This document shows, piece after piece, positions 32,979 to 40,042 of a stretch of 49,419 bases of DNA. Both the position numbers and the translations under genes were made by a program. Every line of letters starts with the position of its first letter. Position 1 is the first letter of the stretch. The notes under the pieces are model-generated. The model was given only the letters and a program-made list of their open reading frames with translations, was not told the DNA's origin and ran no database searches. This DNA comes from CAYOHP01 sp964403795 [NCBI: uncultured bacterium] (lineage in GTDB: Bacteria > Muiribacteriota > UBA6191 > CAZXTJ01): contig CAYOHP010000002.1 of NCBI GenBank assembly GCA_964403795.1, positions 1-49,419 of the forward strand, given 5' to 3'.

Positions 32979-33653
32979 TCAGCGCTTGTAGAGGCCCCGA
33001 CCGTCGATGTAGCGGCGCAGGACCCCGGGCAGTTCACGCGAGGTGTCGGCTCCGGCGGCCAGCTTGCTCCGCACGTCCTTCGACTGGACGTCCAGGACGT
33101 CGGGGTGCAGGAACAGGAACTTGCCCGGTGCCACACCGCTCTTGTGGATGGCATCGGCATCGAGCGGATGGCCCGGCCGGTCCACCACCACCAGCATGCG
33201 GGGCTCGTCCCGGCGGGGGAATCCGTTGGTCTGGAGCAGGGTGTTGAACCGGTCCATGCCGATCACGTCGAGCACCAGGGAGCCGGCCGCCAGGCGCGGA
33301 TAGAGGTCCTCGTAGACCTGCTGCCGCCAGCCCTTGGCTCCCCCGAGCTTCCAGGCCCGTTCGATGGCGGAGGAATCGAGCACCTCGATGCCCTTGTTGC
33401 GGTGGGCCAGCAGCCGGCACATGGCGAGGCGCTCGGGGAAGGGAGCGATCTCGCCCCGCTCGGAGGTGCGCTCGGGGACCAGCAGGACGCGCTCGACCCG
33501 GGTGCCGTCCATGGCGCCCTTGGCGACGGCCAGGTGACCGAGGTGGGGAGGGTCGAAGCTCCCGAAGTACACCATCACGTCCCCGGGCGCGGCCCAGGTG
33601 GAGAGCGGCAGGCAGAAGAGCAGGGCGAGGAGCAGGAACGAGCGTCGGATCAT
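32979..33653 (-). CDS. NadD-like nucleotidyltransferase with an apparent signal peptide
   Basis: A 224-residue protein. Residues about 25-224 have the nicotinate-nucleotide adenylyltransferase layout: YFGSFDPPHLGHLAVAKGA (HxGH motif), VERVLLVPERTSERGE, PFPERLAMCRLL, DVIGMDRFNTLLQTNG and the C-terminal SKDVRSKLAAG with YIDGRGLYKR, matching the NadD SSTxIR and YIxxxGLY ends. Preceding this is MIRRSFLLLALLFCLPLSTW, which looks like a Sec signal peptide. An adenylyltransferase outside the cytoplasm would lack ATP, so either it has been recruited for another task or translation really starts at the internal ATG at 33575. It stands convergent with the aconitase-family gene, 10 nt away. Confidence 0.75.
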   Translation of the reverse strand: MIRRSFLLLALLFCLPLSTWAAPGDVMVYFGSFDPPHLGHLAVAKGAMDGTRVERVLLVPERTSERGEIAPFPERLAMCRLLAHRNKGIEVLDSSAIERAWKLGGAKGWRQQVYEDLYPRLAAGSLVLDVIGMDRFNTLLQTNGFPRRDEPRMLVVVDRPGHPLDADAIHKSGVAPGKFLFLHPDVLDVQSKDVRSKLAAGADTSRELPGVLRRYIDGRGLYKR

Positions 33654-33779
33654 GGCGATTCGCACCCCCGGGTGCACGGGATCGTCCGTCCGGTACCTCC
33701 GGACCCAGGCCACTGTACCGCCCGGTCCCCGTCGTCGCCATGACAAGGAATCGTGACCACTCCGTGACCCGGGCTCCGC

Positions 33780-33785
33780 TATCCT
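33780..33785 (+). promoter_or_regulatory. candidate -10 element for macA-macB
   Basis: TATCCT 50 nt before the ATG at 33836. The divergent NadD-like gene has a possible TACAGT at 33712-33717 on the minus strand. Confidence 0.35.
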
Positions 33786-33835
33786 CGGGCCAGGGCCGGA
33801 GCCGATCCCGAGTTCCGGCTCGAGCGGAGGTCCCG

Positions 33836-35182
33836 ATGCGTCGCCCCGTGCTCGCCGGCCTGGCGGTCCTGGTCCTGGGAGGGGCGGCCTGGTGGATGAG
33901 CCAACCCGCAACTCCGGTCCGGGGCGAAGGGCGCGAGTCCTCGACGCCGGTCCCGGTGGTGAGGAAGGACCTGGCCCGCTGGATCGAGGCGGTGGGGGTG
34001 GTCGAGCCGGCCTTCGTGCTCGACGTGAAGTCCAAGGCCTCCGGCGAGATCACCACGGTGTCGGTCGAGGAGGGGGACTCGGTGCCGGCGGGGGCACTGC
34101 TGGTCGAGCTGCTCCCGGTCGACGAGGAGCGGAACCTGCGCCGGCAGCGCTCCCTGGTGGCCTCGGCCGAGGCCGAGCTCGCCAAGACCCGCAGCCAGTT
34201 GAAGCAGGCCGAGCTCTCCCTCGAAGTCGGCCGTTCCAAGGTGGCGGCGCAGCTGGCCAAGGCCCGGGTCGAGAACGAGCTCGCCAAGGCCGAGCTCCAG
34301 CGCCAGGAGAGCCTCCACCAGCGCCAGCTGGCCAGCCAGCAGAACCTAGAGGTGGCCCGCCGGACCTCCGAGGCGGCCCACGCCACCCTGGAGCTCGCCA
34401 GTGCCGAGGAGCGGGCACTCGACCTCGCGGCTCTCGACGTACAGGCCCGACGCCACGACATCACCTTGCGGGAGGCCGGATTGGAGCGGGAGCGGATCGC
34501 GCTCGAGATCTCCGAGATCCGCCTGGTGGAGACCCGGATCCTCGCCCCCATGCCGGGCCTGGTCCTGAAGAAGCATGTGGAGCGGGGCCAGATCATCGCC
34601 TCGGGGATCTCGAACGTGCAGGGAGGCACCGCCCTGGTGACCCTGGCGGACGTGAGCCGTCTGTTCCTCGACGCCGATGTGGACGAGAGCGACATCGGCG
34701 GGGTGGCGGTCGGCCAGGAGGTGGAGCTCTCGGCCGAGGCCTATCCCGACCGCACCTTCGAAGGTCGCGTCCACCGCATCTCCCCCCGGGGCGAGGCGGT
34801 CCAGAACGTCACCATCTTCCGGGTACGCATCGAGCTCCTGGGGAACGCCCTCGGAAAGCTGCGTCCCGGGATGAACGCCACGGCCCGGATCCTCCAGCAG
34901 GCCGTCAAGGGAGCCCTCACGGTCCCCTCGGCGGCGATCCGGCGGCGGGAAGGTCGCACCGGGGTGCTGGTGGCCACCGAGTCCGGCCGGCCGCAGTTCG
35001 TCCCGGTGGAGCTCGGACTCCGCCAGGGAGCCGAGGTCGAGGTCCGGGGCAGCCTGGAGCCGGGCCAGAAGGTCCTGGTTCCGGGAGCCGAAGGGGCAGG
35101 GGCAGCCGGGCGCGGCGGCGGGAACGGCGGCGGCAACGGGCAGCGGGGGATGATGCGCGGCATGCGGATGATGGGCTCGTGA
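33836..35182 (+). CDS. macA: periplasmic adaptor subunit of a MacAB-type efflux system
   Basis: A 448-residue membrane fusion protein. The N-terminal anchor is MRRPVLAGLAVLVLGGAAWW. A biotinyl-lipoyl-like hairpin half follows (VLDVKSKASGEITTVSVEEG), then a long alpha-helical coiled coil (about 95-235), the second lipoyl half (TRILAPMPGLVLKKHVERGQ), beta-barrel and membrane-proximal segments (LFLDADVDESDIGGVAVGQE, LRPGMNATARI). The C-terminal tail is Gly-rich and ends MMRGMRMMGS, unusual and possibly metal-binding. It bridges the inner membrane transporter to an outer membrane channel (no TolC-like gene here). macB overlaps by GTGA, so the pair is coupled. Confidence 0.92.
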   Translation: MRRPVLAGLAVLVLGGAAWWMSQPATPVRGEGRESSTPVPVVRKDLARWIEAVGVVEPAFVLDVKSKASGEITTVSVEEGDSVPAGALLVELLPVDEERNLRRQRSLVASAEAELAKTRSQLKQAELSLEVGRSKVAAQLAKARVENELAKAELQRQESLHQRQLASQQNLEVARRTSEAAHATLELASAEERALDLAALDVQARRHDITLREAGLERERIALEISEIRLVETRILAPMPGLVLKKHVERGQIIASGISNVQGGTALVTLADVSRLFLDADVDESDIGGVAVGQEVELSAEAYPDRTFEGRVHRISPRGEAVQNVTIFRVRIELLGNALGKLRPGMNATARILQQAVKGALTVPSAAIRRREGRTGVLVATESGRPQFVPVELGLRQGAEVEVRGSLEPGQKVLVPGAEGAGAAGRGGGNGGGNGQRGMMRGMRMMGS

Positions 35183-37131
35183 GCGATCCGGTCCTCTCGG
35201 TCCGGGACCTCTGCCGCCACTACGTCCTGGGCGGGGAGACGGTCCGGGCTCTCGACGGGGTCGATTTCGACATCGCCCGGGGCGAGTACGTGGCCATCAT
35301 CGGGCCTTCCGGGAGCGGCAAGTCCACCCTGATGAACCTCCTGGGGTGCCTGGATTCGCCGACCCGCGGCAGCTACCGGCTGGAGGGTCGCGAGGTCGCC
35401 GGGCTCACCGACGACGAGCTGGCGGCGGTCCGCAACCAGCGGATCGGCTTCGTGTTCCAGAGCTTCCACCTGCTGCCCCGTCAGACCGCAGCCGAGAACG
35501 TGGCCCTTCCCCTTCTCTACGCGGGACAGGCGGGATCGGCCCTGGGCCCGGCCCGCCAGGCGCTGGCCAAGGTGAGGCTCGAGGACCGGGCCGACCACCA
35601 CCCCAACGAACTCTCGGGAGGTCAGCGCCAGCGGGTGGCGATCGCCCGGGCCCTGGTGACCCGCCCTGCCATCGTGCTCGCCGACGAGCCCACCGGGAAC
35701 CTCGATTCGAACACCAGCGCCGAGATCCTGTCCCTGCTCGACGACCTCCACTCGACCGGCACCACCTTGATCGTGGTCACCCACGACCCCGAGGTGGCGA
35801 GCCGGGCCGAACGGGTGCTCCGGGTCCGGGACGGGAAGCTCGTGGAGGATCGCAGGAACCGACCGGCCGCTACCCGGTCCCTGGCCGGATCTGCCGCGGG
35901 AGACCTGGTAGCCCGCCGAGGACCCGGGTTGGGAACCCTCCTCGATCTGGCGAGGGCCAGCCTGGTCGCCTCCAGGATGCGGACCGCGCTGAGCGTGCTC
36001 GGCGTGGTGATCGGGGTGGGCGCGGTCATCGCCATGCTCGGGCTGGGCCACGGGGCCCGGTCCTCGGTCTCGGAGCGGATCGCCTCGCTGGGGACCCACC
36101 TGCTCTCGGTCCGTCCCGGGGTCGACCGAGGTCGCCAGGTGCGTTCGGGAGCGGTCCAGACCCTGGTCCCCGAGGACCTGGAGGCGATCCTGGCGCGGGT
36201 CCCCCTGGTGGTGGCGGGCGCACCCGAGGCCCAGGGCCAGGCCCAGGCCAAGTACCTGGCGGAGAACCGCCCCTCCAGCGTCACCGGCACCACGCCCGCC
36301 TACCTCTCGGTCTTGAACTACACGCTCTCCGAAGGGCGCTTCCTCGACGACGCCGACGTGGCCGGAGCCCGCAAGGTCTGCGTGCTGGGGGCGACCCCCG
36401 CCAAGGAGCTCTTCGGGGAACTCCCGGCCGTGGGCGAGCGGATCAAGCTGAAAGGGAGCAGCTACGAGGTGGTCGGCGTGCTTACCGCCAAGGGGCAGGG
36501 CGGGTTCCAGGATCCCGACGACCTGATCGTGGTGCCGGTCAGTACCGCCATGCGCAAGCTGTTCGGCAACCGCTTCCTGCGCGCCCTGCACGTCTCGGTC
36601 AAGGACCGCGAGTCCATGACGGAGGCCACCGCGGCCATCGAGGCCGTGCTCCGGGAGCGGCACCGGATCCGCGAAGGCGCGGACGACGACTTCCACGTGC
36701 GCAGCCAGGAGGAGCTGCTCCAGACCATGACCGAGGTGACCGAGACCTTTACGCTCTTGCTCGCCGGGATCGCGGCGGTCTCGCTGCTGGTGGGCGGAAT
36801 CGGCATCATGAACATCATGCTGGTGTCGGTCACGGAACGGACCCGTGAAATCGGGATCCGCAAGGCGCTGGGTGCCACCCGCAGCGACGTCCTCCGCCAG
36901 TTCCTCTCGGAGGCCATCGTGGTCACCCTGGCAGGCGGGATCGCGGGGATCGGGGCCGGACTGCTGGCGGCCCGGATCCTGGCCGCGCTCTCGGGCTGGG
37001 TGGTGGTGGTCCCGGGCTACGCCTACCCTCTCGCCTTCGGGTTCAGCGCCGCCATCGGTCTCTTCTTCGGCGCCTATCCGGCGGCCCGTGCGGCTCGCCT
37101 CGATCCGATCGAGTGCCTGCGCCATGAGTGA
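35179..37131 (+). CDS. macB: MacB-type ABC transporter, fused ATPase-permease
   Basis: A 650-residue protein, the same size class as E. coli MacB (648). Residues 1 to about 230 are the ATPase: Walker A GPSGSGKST (42-50), signature LSGGQRQRVAIARAL, Walker B IVLADEPTGNLD, His loop VVTHDPE. The permease has a first helix at about 255-280 (LSVLGVVIGVGAVIAMLGLG), a periplasmic domain, and three C-terminal helices around the MacB/FtsX hallmark ERTREIGIRKALGAT. Together with MacA it drives tripartite export of peptides, macrolides or lipids in mechanotransmission fashion. GTG at 35179 overlaps the macA stop; its stop overlaps the ATG of the next gene. Confidence 0.94.
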   Translation: MSDPVLSVRDLCRHYVLGGETVRALDGVDFDIARGEYVAIIGPSGSGKSTLMNLLGCLDSPTRGSYRLEGREVAGLTDDELAAVRNQRIGFVFQSFHLLPRQTAAENVALPLLYAGQAGSALGPARQALAKVRLEDRADHHPNELSGGQRQRVAIARALVTRPAIVLADEPTGNLDSNTSAEILSLLDDLHSTGTTLIVVTHDPEVASRAERVLRVRDGKLVEDRRNRPAATRSLAGSAAGDLVARRGPGLGTLLDLARASLVASRMRTALSVLGVVIGVGAVIAMLGLGHGARSSVSERIASLGTHLLSVRPGVDRGRQVRSGAVQTLVPEDLEAILARVPLVVAGAPEAQGQAQAKYLAENRPSSVTGTTPAYLSVLNYTLSEGRFLDDADVAGARKVCVLGATPAKELFGELPAVGERIKLKGSSYEVVGVLTAKGQGGFQDPDDLIVVPVSTAMRKLFGNRFLRALHVSVKDRESMTEATAAIEAVLRERHRIREGADDDFHVRSQEELLQTMTEVTETFTLLLAGIAAVSLLVGGIGIMNIMLVSVTERTREIGIRKALGATRSDVLRQFLSEAIVVTLAGGIAGIGAGLLAARILAALSGWVVVVPGYAYPLAFGFSAAIGLFFGAYPAARAARLDPIECLRHE

Positions 37132-38038
37132 CCACCCTCCCCCCCCGGACACCGGGTTCGACCGCGGCTGCCTGGTGGCGACCTGGGCGGGTCCCGGGGA
37201 CGTCCCCCGGCTCCGCCAGATGATGGCCTCGGTGCGGGAGCGCTGGAGCCGGGACGTCCCGTTCGGGATCGTCGACCTGGGTCTCCCCGACGAGGAACGG
37301 GGGCGGCTCCGGGAGGCCGGCGCCTCGCTGGTCGCGCCCCGGCACGGGTTCGACCTCGGCGGGATCCGGGACGTCCCCGCCCGGATCCACGGCAGTCTCT
37401 GCCGCGCCGCGCTCGACCGGATCTTCCCCGGTCCCGAGGTCTACCTCTGGCTGGACACCGATGCCTGGATCCAGGACCGGTCCGCCCCAGACCTGCTGGT
37501 GCGAGGTGCCCGCTCCCGCGGCCTGGCGATCGTCCCCGAGGTCGACCGGGGCTATTCGGTGCTCTACGGCGGCATGCCCGGGCTGTGGTCCGAACAGCAC
37601 GCGGCCTGGTCGCGGCTCTTCGGGACCGAGGTGGCGGATCGCCTCTCGGATCACCCCATGCTCGACACGGGAGCCTTCGCGATCACCTCCGGCTCGGTCT
37701 GGTGGACGGCGTGGCGGCATTCCCTCGAGGCGACCCTCCGGCAGGGGGTCTCCAATCTGACCGATCGGCTCTCCCTGGCCCATGCGCTCTATACGGGAGA
37801 CCGCCAGCTGCTCTACACGGGGGTCCACCTGCTCCCCGCCTGGTGCCATTGGGCTTGTCGCCTGGGCGTGCCGGCCTGGGACGAGGCCCAGGGCCGACTC
37901 GTCGAGCCCGCCTACCCCCGGGCCGCGATCGGGATCGTCTGCCCGATGCGGAGCCAACGGAACGGGGTCGAGCTGCCGACCGCGGCCGGCGGCCGGATCC
38001 GGCTCTCGCTCGCCTATCCGCCGGCCGTGGTCGCCTGA
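37124..38038 (+). CDS. glycosyltransferase-like protein (GT-A fold, DxD motif)
   Basis: A 304-residue protein. It starts with a Rossmann-like stretch (GCLVATWAGPGDVPRLRQMM, VPFGIVDLGLPDEERGRL) and has VYLWLDTDAWIQD around residue 110, a DxD-type metal and sugar-nucleotide motif, and HPMLDTGAFAITSG in the acceptor region. This resembles GT8/GT24-like nucleotide-sugar transferases, but the family is not certain. The ATG at 37124 lies inside the last codons of macB, so the gene is cotranscribed and coupled with macAB. A glycosylated export substrate or surface glycan is an inference from that neighbourhood. Confidence 0.7.
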   Translation: MSDHPPPPDTGFDRGCLVATWAGPGDVPRLRQMMASVRERWSRDVPFGIVDLGLPDEERGRLREAGASLVAPRHGFDLGGIRDVPARIHGSLCRAALDRIFPGPEVYLWLDTDAWIQDRSAPDLLVRGARSRGLAIVPEVDRGYSVLYGGMPGLWSEQHAAWSRLFGTEVADRLSDHPMLDTGAFAITSGSVWWTAWRHSLEATLRQGVSNLTDRLSLAHALYTGDRQLLYTGVHLLPAWCHWACRLGVPAWDEAQGRLVEPAYPRAAIGIVCPMRSQRNGVELPTAAGGRIRLSLAYPPAVVA

Positions 38039-38068
38039 GGCCGACAGCCTTCCCGTGGAACCCGCCCC

Positions 38069-39205
38069 TCACCCCGGAAGCACCGGCAGTTCGACCCGGA
38101 AGCAGGCCCCCTCGCCGGGACGGCTCTCGACCGTGCAGCTCCCGCCGTGGGCCTCCGCCAATCTGCGGGTGATGGCGAGCCCCAGGCCCGTGCCTCCCTC
38201 CCTGCCCCCCTGGCCGCGCCGGAAGCGCTCGAAGAGGTGGGTAAGCTCCTCGGGCGGGATGCCCGGCCCGGTATCCCTCACCGCGACCTCGACCCGCTGC
38301 CCGGGCCGGTCCCGCACCTCGAGACGCAGCTGGCCGCCTTCCCGCATCGCGGCCCGGGCGTTCTCGATCAGGTTGCGGAACACCTGGTCGAGCCGCCGCG
38401 GATCCGCCGAGACCTGGCGGATCTCGGGGCCGAAGTCGGTCTCCACCTCGATCGCCGCGGTCTCGAGCATCGGCTGGTAGCGGTCCACCAGCTCCTGGAG
38501 GAAACGCTGCAGGTTCAGCGGCTTGCGCTGCAGAGGCAGTTCTCCGAGGTCGCTGCGCGCCAGCGTGAGCAGGTCCTCGACCCGTTCCCCGGCGGCCCTG
38601 GCCTCGTCGATGGCGGCGGCGAGTCGTCGCCGGTCGTCCCCGTCCGGCTTGCCTTCGAGGAGGAGCTCGAGGTTGCAGAGCATGCCGGCGAGCGGGGTCC
38701 GCAACTCGTGCGAGATGTCGGCGAGCAGGTTCCGGCGGGCCTGGTCCTGTTCCGAGAGCTGGCGATGGGCGGTCTCCAACCGCTCCGCCATGGAATTGAA
38801 AGCTGCGAGCAGCCTCCCGATCTCGTCGTCCCGGCCCGGCTCCACCCGGGCTGCCAGGTCGCCTCCCCGGAGCTGCTCCACCGCAGCCCGAAGACGATCG
38901 AGCCGGCCGACCAGGAAGCGCACCGCCAGGAGGCCCGCGATCCAGGATCCGGCCAGGATCGCCAGGGACCGGTGGATCCACGGATCCCCGTAGGGAAAGC
39001 CCTCCAGGCGCCGGGACCTTCCTGCGGCCGCCTCGGGGCTGCCTTGGGCTTCGCGAGCCCGCCGCTCCCGGAGGTGGTCCTCGATGAGACGACGGAGCAG
39101 GAGCCCGTGAAGCCCGGAGACCAGCAGCAGGAGCACCGAGATCAGTGCCCCCAGGCGGAACCCGAGCGAGTTCCACCAGGGGATGGGTGGTTTCGCCGGG
39201 CTCAT
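38069..39205 (-). CDS. sensor histidine kinase (HAMP, HisKA, HATPase)
   Basis: A 378-residue transmembrane kinase. Two helices (about 15-37 and 79-100) enclose a short periplasmic loop of about 40 residues, too small for a large ligand domain. A HAMP domain (101-153) is followed by HisKA with the phospho-acceptor H166 in LADISHELRTPLAG. The ATPase domain has the N box DQVFRNLIENARAAM, G1 VRDTGPGIP, F box HLFERFRRG and G2 GGTGLGLAITRRLAEAHGG. The ATG at 39205 overlaps the stop of the response regulator gene, so they are partners. The convergent macAB-glycosyltransferase genes are possible targets, by proximity only. Confidence 0.94.
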   Translation of the reverse strand: MSPAKPPIPWWNSLGFRLGALISVLLLLVSGLHGLLLRRLIEDHLRERRAREAQGSPEAAAGRSRRLEGFPYGDPWIHRSLAILAGSWIAGLLAVRFLVGRLDRLRAAVEQLRGGDLAARVEPGRDDEIGRLLAAFNSMAERLETAHRQLSEQDQARRNLLADISHELRTPLAGMLCNLELLLEGKPDGDDRRRLAAAIDEARAAGERVEDLLTLARSDLGELPLQRKPLNLQRFLQELVDRYQPMLETAAIEVETDFGPEIRQVSADPRRLDQVFRNLIENARAAMREGGQLRLEVRDRPGQRVEVAVRDTGPGIPPEELTHLFERFRRGQGGREGGTGLGLAITRRLAEAHGGSCTVESRPGEGACFRVELPVLPG

Positions 39206-39882
39206 GTCGCTTCCCGCATCTTGTAGCCGACCTTGTAGACGGTGAGGATGTAGACGGGATTGGCGGGGTCGTCCTCGATCTTGGCCCGCAGCCGGTTCAC
39301 GTGGGTATCGACGGTCCGGCGGTAGCCCTCGAACCGGTAACCCCAGACCTGTTCCAGGAGCTGCTCCCGGGTGAAGGCCCTGCCCGGCGCCCGGGCCAGG
39401 TGCAGGAGCAGGGAGAACTCGGTGGAGGTCAGGTCCAGCGGGCGCCCCGCCCGGGCCGCCACATGCCGGGCCTCGTCGATCTCGAGTTCCCCCACCCGGA
39501 TGGGTCCGACCTCGGGGGCCGGATGCGCGCGACGGAGCAGGGTCCGGATCCGGGACTTGAGGACCGGGAGCGAGAAGGGCTTGGTCACGTAGTCGTCCGC
39601 CCCCACCTCGAGACCAAGGACCTCGTCGGTCTCTCCGTCGCGGGCGGTGAGCATGAGGACCGGAACCGAGGACTTCTCCCGGATCCGGCGGCATACCGAG
39701 AGTCCGTCCATCCCGGGGAGCATCAGATCGAGGATCACCAGATCGGGCTCCCCGGTGAGGGCCGCGGCGAGTCCCGAGGGGCCGTCCGTCGCCAGCAGGC
39801 ACTCGTAGCCCTCGTTACGGAGCGAGGCGGCCAGCGGCTCGGCGATCCCGGACTCGTCCTCCACGATCAGGATGCGGGCCAT
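39202..39882 (-). CDS. OmpR/PhoB-family response regulator
   Basis: A 226-residue DNA-binding regulator. The receiver domain (1-115) has the acidic pocket VEDE (8-10), phospho-acceptor D52 in VILDLMLPGMDG, and K101 in VTKPFS. The C-terminal winged helix (about 130-226) has LTSTEFSLLLHLARAPGRAF and the recognition segment YRRTVDTHVNRLRAKIE, typical of OmpR/PhoB. ATG at 39882 is chosen over a start 17 codons upstream because GGGAGGT lies 6-12 nt before it and MARILIVEDE is the normal family start. It is coupled to the kinase gene by ATGA. Confidence 0.95.
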   Translation of the reverse strand: MARILIVEDESGIAEPLAASLRNEGYECLLATDGPSGLAAALTGEPDLVILDLMLPGMDGLSVCRRIREKSSVPVLMLTARDGETDEVLGLEVGADDYVTKPFSLPVLKSRIRTLLRRAHPAPEVGPIRVGELEIDEARHVAARAGRPLDLTSTEFSLLLHLARAPGRAFTREQLLEQVWGYRFEGYRRTVDTHVNRLRAKIEDDPANPVYILTVYKVGYKMREAT

Positions 39883-39945
39883 CCGACTACCTCCCACCGG
39901 TATTGTCGCGGTCGCGCCCCGATCGGACCACATCGGCTACGCTGG

Positions 39946-40013
39946 GCCGGTCCCCCCGGGGCAACCCCGTAGGGTGGCAACCGTAGTACTCCATGTACGG
40001 TCGCTGGGTCGGC
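39946..40013 (+). ncRNA. structured 5' leader, possible three-way junction or riboswitch-like element
   Basis: Complementary arms GCCGGTCC (39946-39953) and GGGTCGGC (40006-40013) can pair over 8 bp with two G-U pairs. They enclose a 5-bp hairpin CGGGG-CAA-CCCCG (39957-39969) and a 6-bp hairpin ACCGTA / TACGGT (39980-39985 and 39996-40001). The layout and the repeated GGCAACC recall a GEMM-type (c-di-GMP-I) aptamer, but the match is loose. The ATG of the next gene follows 29 nt later. Confidence 0.35.
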
Positions 40014-40042
40014 GTCGGCCCGCGCCTCGGGGAAGGACCAGC

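Noticed and set aside
33892-35178. N-terminal extension of the MacB frame
   Set aside because: It is the macA gene in another frame; MacB begins at GTG 35179, matching the usual family length.
39946-40013. Firm c-di-GMP riboswitch call
   Set aside because: Key conserved GEMM nucleotides cannot be aligned convincingly by eye; kept only as a low-confidence structured leader.
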